Assembly: GCA_963724805.1 (NCBI GenBank)
Contig: CAVRWA010000011.1
Location: 744,001-808,000 of the forward strand
Source of the DNA: CAVQZA01 sp963724805
Lineage (GTDB): Bacteria > Actinomycetota > Thermoleophilia > Gaiellales > Gaiellaceae
Reading direction: 5' to 3'
DNA length: 64,000 nucleotides
Part shown: piece by piece, positions 61,103-64,000 of the stretch
How positions within the stretch are numbered: the stretch's first letter is position 1
Layout of the letters: each line of letters begins with the position of its first letter
The notes under the pieces: generated by a model
Seen by the model: only the letters and a program-made list of their open reading frames with translations
Databases searched by the model: none
What the model was told of the DNA's origin: nothing
Made by a program: the position numbers and the translations under genes

Positions 61103-62275
61103 TCAAATCAGGTTCGCCACCAGCCTCCTGAACTCCTCGCCGCGCTGCTCGAAGTCGTCGTACTGGTCGTAGCTCGCGCACGCCGGCGAGAGGAGGACGA
61201 CGTCGCCCTCGACGGCCGCGTCAGAGGCTGATCGCACCGCCGTCTCGAGGTCGCCGGAGCGCACCACGGGGCGATCGCCGAGCGCGGCAGCCAGCTCCTC
61301 CGCGGTCTCGCCGATCAGGTAGACGCCGCGCACGTTCGGCCCGATCGCCGCAACGAGGGGCGCGTAGTCCTCGCCCTTGGGGGAGCCGCCGAGGATCACG
61401 TGGACCGGGTCGCCCGCATAGGCCGCGAGCGCGCGGCGCGCTGCGGCGACGTTCGTCGCCTTCGAGTCGTTCACGTAGCGGACGCCGCGATGGTCGCCCA
61501 CGAGCTCGAGCCGGTGCGGGACGCCGGGAAACGAGGAGAGCGCCTCCCCGATCTGCTCGTCGGGGATGCCGAGCGTCCGCGCGGCCGCCGTCGCAGCAGC
61601 CGCGTTCTCGCGGTTGTGGGCTCCCGGGATGCGCGGCTCGGCCGGAAGCGGGTCATCGGCGTGGAACTCGACGCGACGGCCGAGGCCCGGCACGGGCGGG
61701 AACCCGCGGGGGACGACGGCGGTGTCGTCCTCGGCCTGGTTCTCGAAGATCCGCAGCTTCGCATCCCGGTAGGCCTCGACCGTGCCGTGGCGGTCGAGGT
61801 GGTCGGGCTCGAGGTTGACGAGCACGGCGACGCGGCAGCGGAGCATGTCGATGTCCTCCAGCTGGAAGGACGAGAGCTCGCAGACGACGAGCTCCCCGGG
61901 CTCGGCATCGATCCCGGTCAGCGCCCGGCCGACGTTACCCGCGGTCCGGAGGCCGAGGATCGCGCCCAGGAGCTCGGTCGTCGTTGTCTTGCCGTTCGTG
62001 CCGGTGACGCCGACGAGGTCGACGCCGAGCAGCCGGTAGCCGAGCTCGACCTCGCTCCAGACAGGGATCCCGCGCGCCCGCGCGACGCGGACCAGCAGCT
62101 GGCCCGCCGGGACGCCCGGGCTCTTCACGAGGACGTCCACGTCGTCGAGCAGGCCGGTGTCGCCGTCGTTCCCGAGCGTCCGATCGGCCCGCACGACCTC
62201 CACCCCGCGCCGTTCGAGCAGGTCGGCGGCGCTCTGCCCGGAGCGCGCCATCCCGAGCACGAGCGCGCGGTTCAC
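61103..62275 (-). CDS. murD: UDP-N-acetylmuramoylalanine--D-glutamate ligase
   Basis: Adds D-Glu to UDP-MurNAc-Ala. 390 residues, GTG start in a GTGA overlap with mraY. LVLGMARSGQSAADLL, VGVTGTNGKTTTTELL (P-loop), VCELSSFQLEDID, NLEPDHLDRHGTVEAY, IPGAHNRENAAAA, RYVNDSKATN and LLSPACASYDQYDDFEQRG are canonical. The next gene ftsW starts on the base after its stop. Confidence 0.96.
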   Translation of the reverse strand: MNRALVLGMARSGQSAADLLERRGVEVVRADRTLGNDGDTGLLDDVDVLVKSPGVPAGQLLVRVARARGIPVWSEVELGYRLLGVDLVGVTGTNGKTTTTELLGAILGLRTAGNVGRALTGIDAEPGELVVCELSSFQLEDIDMLRCRVAVLVNLEPDHLDRHGTVEAYRDAKLRIFENQAEDDTAVVPRGFPPVPGLGRRVEFHADDPLPAEPRIPGAHNRENAAAATAAARTLGIPDEQIGEALSSFPGVPHRLELVGDHRGVRYVNDSKATNVAAARRALAAYAGDPVHVILGGSPKGEDYAPLVAAIGPNVRGVYLIGETAEELAAALGDRPVVRSGDLETAVRSASDAAVEGDVVLLSPACASYDQYDDFEQRGEEFRRLVANLI

Positions 62276-63273
62276 GGGCGGAAGTAGTAGCGGTAGTAGA
62301 GCGCGAAGCCGGCGGAGCACAGGATCCCGCACAGGATCCAGAAGCGCACCATGATCTTCGTTTCCGACCACGCCTTCATCTCGAAGTGGTGGTGGATCGG
62401 CGTCATCAGGAACACGCGGCGACCGTAGTAGCGGAAGCTCACGACCTGGATGATCACCGAGAGCGCCTCGATCAGGAAGATGCCGCCGATCAGGAGGAGC
62501 AGGAACTCGGTCTTGGTCATGATCGCGAAGCCTGCGAGCGCGCCGCCGATCGCCATCGAGCCCGTGTCGCCCATGAACACCTCGGCGGGGAAGGCGTTGT
62601 ACCAGAGGAAGCCGACCGTGCCGCCGATCAGCGCCGCGGCGAGGATTGCGAGGTCGAGCGGCCGCGGCTCACGATGCGCGGGCGGGCCTGAACGGATGTA
62701 GGTGATCACGCTCATCGCCATGAAGGTGAACACCGAGATGATCCCCGTGCCGGCCGCGAGCCCGTCGACGCCGTCCGCGAGATTGACCCCGTTCGCAGCG
62801 CCTGCGATCACGAGGAAGAGGAACGGATACCAGGCCCAGCCGAGGTCGACGTGCACGTCGATCACCGGCAGCAGGATCGTGGTCGAGAGCCCTGCGTGGT
62901 GCGCACCCCAGCCCACGCCGGCAGTGATCAGGAGCAGGCCCAGCAGCTTCCAGCGCCCGCGCAGCCCGAGCGAGCGGCGGTGCCGCACCTTCAGGAGGTC
63001 GTCCCAGAAGCCGAGACCCGCGCAGGCGACCGTGCAGAACAGGACAGTGGCCCCGGCAATCGTGTACTCCGACAGGAGCAGGAAGGCGACCGCCATCGAG
63101 CCGACCATCAGGAGGCCGCCCATCACGGGCGTCCCCTGCTTTGCCGCATGCCGCGGCCCCTCCTCGCGGATCTGCTGGCCGAACTCGTTCCGACGAAGGA
63201 ACTCGATCAGCTTCGGGCCGAGCGCGATCGAGATCACGAGGGCGACGATGCCCGCGATAAGGACTCGAACCAT
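62272..63273 (-). CDS. mraY: phospho-N-acetylmuramoyl-pentapeptide transferase
   Basis: Makes lipid I from UDP-MurNAc-pentapeptide and undecaprenyl phosphate. 333 residues, ten membrane helices. GPRHAAKQGTPVMGG, the DD pair in GFWDDLLKV, NGVNLADGVDGLAAG, FMGDTGSMAIGGAL and MTPIHHHFEMKAWSE are the family motifs (H-H-H). ATG overlaps the murF stop by one base (TAATG). Confidence 0.97.
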   Translation of the reverse strand: MVRVLIAGIVALVISIALGPKLIEFLRRNEFGQQIREEGPRHAAKQGTPVMGGLLMVGSMAVAFLLLSEYTIAGATVLFCTVACAGLGFWDDLLKVRHRRSLGLRGRWKLLGLLLITAGVGWGAHHAGLSTTILLPVIDVHVDLGWAWYPFLFLVIAGAANGVNLADGVDGLAAGTGIISVFTFMAMSVITYIRSGPPAHREPRPLDLAILAAALIGGTVGFLWYNAFPAEVFMGDTGSMAIGGALAGFAIMTKTEFLLLLIGGIFLIEALSVIIQVVSFRYYGRRVFLMTPIHHHFEMKAWSETKIMVRFWILCGILCSAGFALYYRYYFRP

Positions 63274-64000
63274 TACGCGGGCAGGTTCGCCAGGTTGTCG
63301 GCGATGCCTTCCAGGGCGAGCGCACGGGCACCCTTCACGAGCACGCAGTCGCCCGGCTCGAAGAGGTCGCGGAGGAGCCCGGCCGCCTGGTCGGCGCCCG
63401 CGACCCAGCTGCCGCCGTACGCCTGGGCCTGCGGCCCGACGGCGACGACGACGTCGATCCCGATCTCCTCGACGGCGCGGGCGACCTCGCGGTGACCCTC
63501 TTCCGAGTAGTCACCGAGCTCGGCCATCTCGCCGAGGACGGCGACCGTCCGGCGGCCGGCCGCGCGCTCGCGAAGGTGCTCGAGCGCCGCGCGCATCGAG
63601 ACCGGGTTCGCGTTCCACGCATCGTTGATCAGGAGGCCGCCGCCCGGGAGCGGCAGCTCCTGGTTGCGCCATTCGGAGAAGGCGATCGCCGAGGCGCCCT
63701 CGCCCGCCCGTTCGAGAGGCAGTCCGAGCGCGCGGTATGCGGCCAGCGCGTAGACCGCGTTCTCGGCGAGGTGACGCATCGTGAAGTTGACCTCGATCGC
63801 GCCGAGCGAGGTGGTGACCAGTGCGCCGTCGCCCCGCAGCTCGAAGCCCTCGAGGCGCACGTCCTCGCCGACTCGAACGAGATCGAGGTCATCACGGCTC
63901 ACCCGAAAGTCGGCGGGCACGATCGCGGTTCCCCCGGGCGGCAGCGCCTCCAGCAGCTCGCTCTTTGCTCGGCGGACGCCCTCGAACGTGCCGACCTTCT
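63273..64000 (-). CDS. murF: UDP-N-acetylmuramoyl-tripeptide--D-alanyl-D-alanine ligase, 5' part outside the window
   Basis: C-terminal about 242 residues. The start and the ATP loop lie beyond the right edge. Visible are VRRAKSELLEALPPGGTAIVP, NFTMRHLAENAVYALAAYRALGL, LLINDAWNANPVSMRAAL (N-D-x-Y/W-N-A-N-P motif), AVLGEMAELGDYSEEGHREV and CVLVKGARALALEGI. First visible gene of the mur/fts series. The strand continues open to base 64000. Confidence 0.95.
   Translation of the reverse strand, partial: KVGTFEGVRRAKSELLEALPPGGTAIVPADFRVSRDDLDLVRVGEDVRLEGFELRGDGALVTTSLGAIEVNFTMRHLAENAVYALAAYRALGLPLERAGEGASAIAFSEWRNQELPLPGGGLLINDAWNANPVSMRAALEHLRERAAGRRTVAVLGEMAELGDYSEEGHREVARAVEEIGIDVVVAVGPQAQAYGGSWVAGADQAAGLLRDLFEPGDCVLVKGARALALEGIADNLANLPA

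Overview
The window is high-GC DNA with many GTG and TTG starts and long runs of genes overlapping by 1-4 bases. Gene content points to an actinobacterium-like organism, and my best guess is a deep-branching actinobacterial class such as Thermoleophilia. The hints are secreted proteins that begin with a Pro-Ser-Pro-Ala-Leu-Val-Val-Ala type signal, a division cluster in which ftsQ is followed directly by ftsZ, and abundant small membrane proteins of unknown family. This placement is inference. No rRNA gene is present.

Layout. (1) 1-7.0 kb: histidine degradation. hutH, hutU, hutI and a small membrane protein run on the minus strand, and ftcD (glutamate formimidoyltransferase) lies nearby with an apparent frameshift. 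A TolB-like propeller gene sits between. (2) 7-18.4 kb: a family 4-type uracil-DNA glycosylase, a small membrane protein, isocitrate lyase with a divergent LysR regulator, an asymmetric heterodimeric ABC exporter, an M48 peptidase with a DUF4389 membrane protein, and a membrane protein/HD-domain pair. (3) 18.4-29 kb: tRNA-Gln(CTG); small membrane and orphan genes with many strong hairpins; a secreted protein and a methyltransferase; a DUF4129 / MoxR / DUF58 membrane cluster; tRNA-Glu(CTC); and about 2.2 kb of gene-poor DNA with hairpins and 11-bp phased repeats. (4) 29-36.9 kb: class III aminotransferase, lipoprotein, alpha-dioxygenase-like haem peroxidase, gluzincin peptidase, and a single-domain response regulator. 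(5) 36.7-49.9 kb: a MITE-like 170-bp element between convergent genes, gltX, endonuclease IV, an amidinotransferase-fold hydrolase, a HAD hydrolase, a Ca/H antiporter, a PadR operon with an orphan ABC ATPase, a serine hydrolase, threonine aldolase, rlmN, and a few unknowns. (6) 49.9-64 kb: one minus-strand series from murF (cut by the window edge) through mraY, murD, ftsW, murG, murC, murB, a tyrosine phosphatase, ftsQ and ftsZ, then directly into gcvT, gcvH, gcvPA and gcvPB.

The hut genes turn histidine into formiminoglutamate, which FtcD would pass to folate. The glycine cleavage genes and threonine aldolase also feed one-carbon metabolism. The mur/fts genes make lipid II and the division septum. 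No complete previously undescribed system stands out. The most unusual items are an in-frame two-helix membrane segment ahead of HutU, two copies of a phased 11-bp repeat promoter, a MITE-like element that supplies the gltX stop codon, an ABC permease reduced to 17 codons, and a tyrosine phosphatase inside the division cluster.
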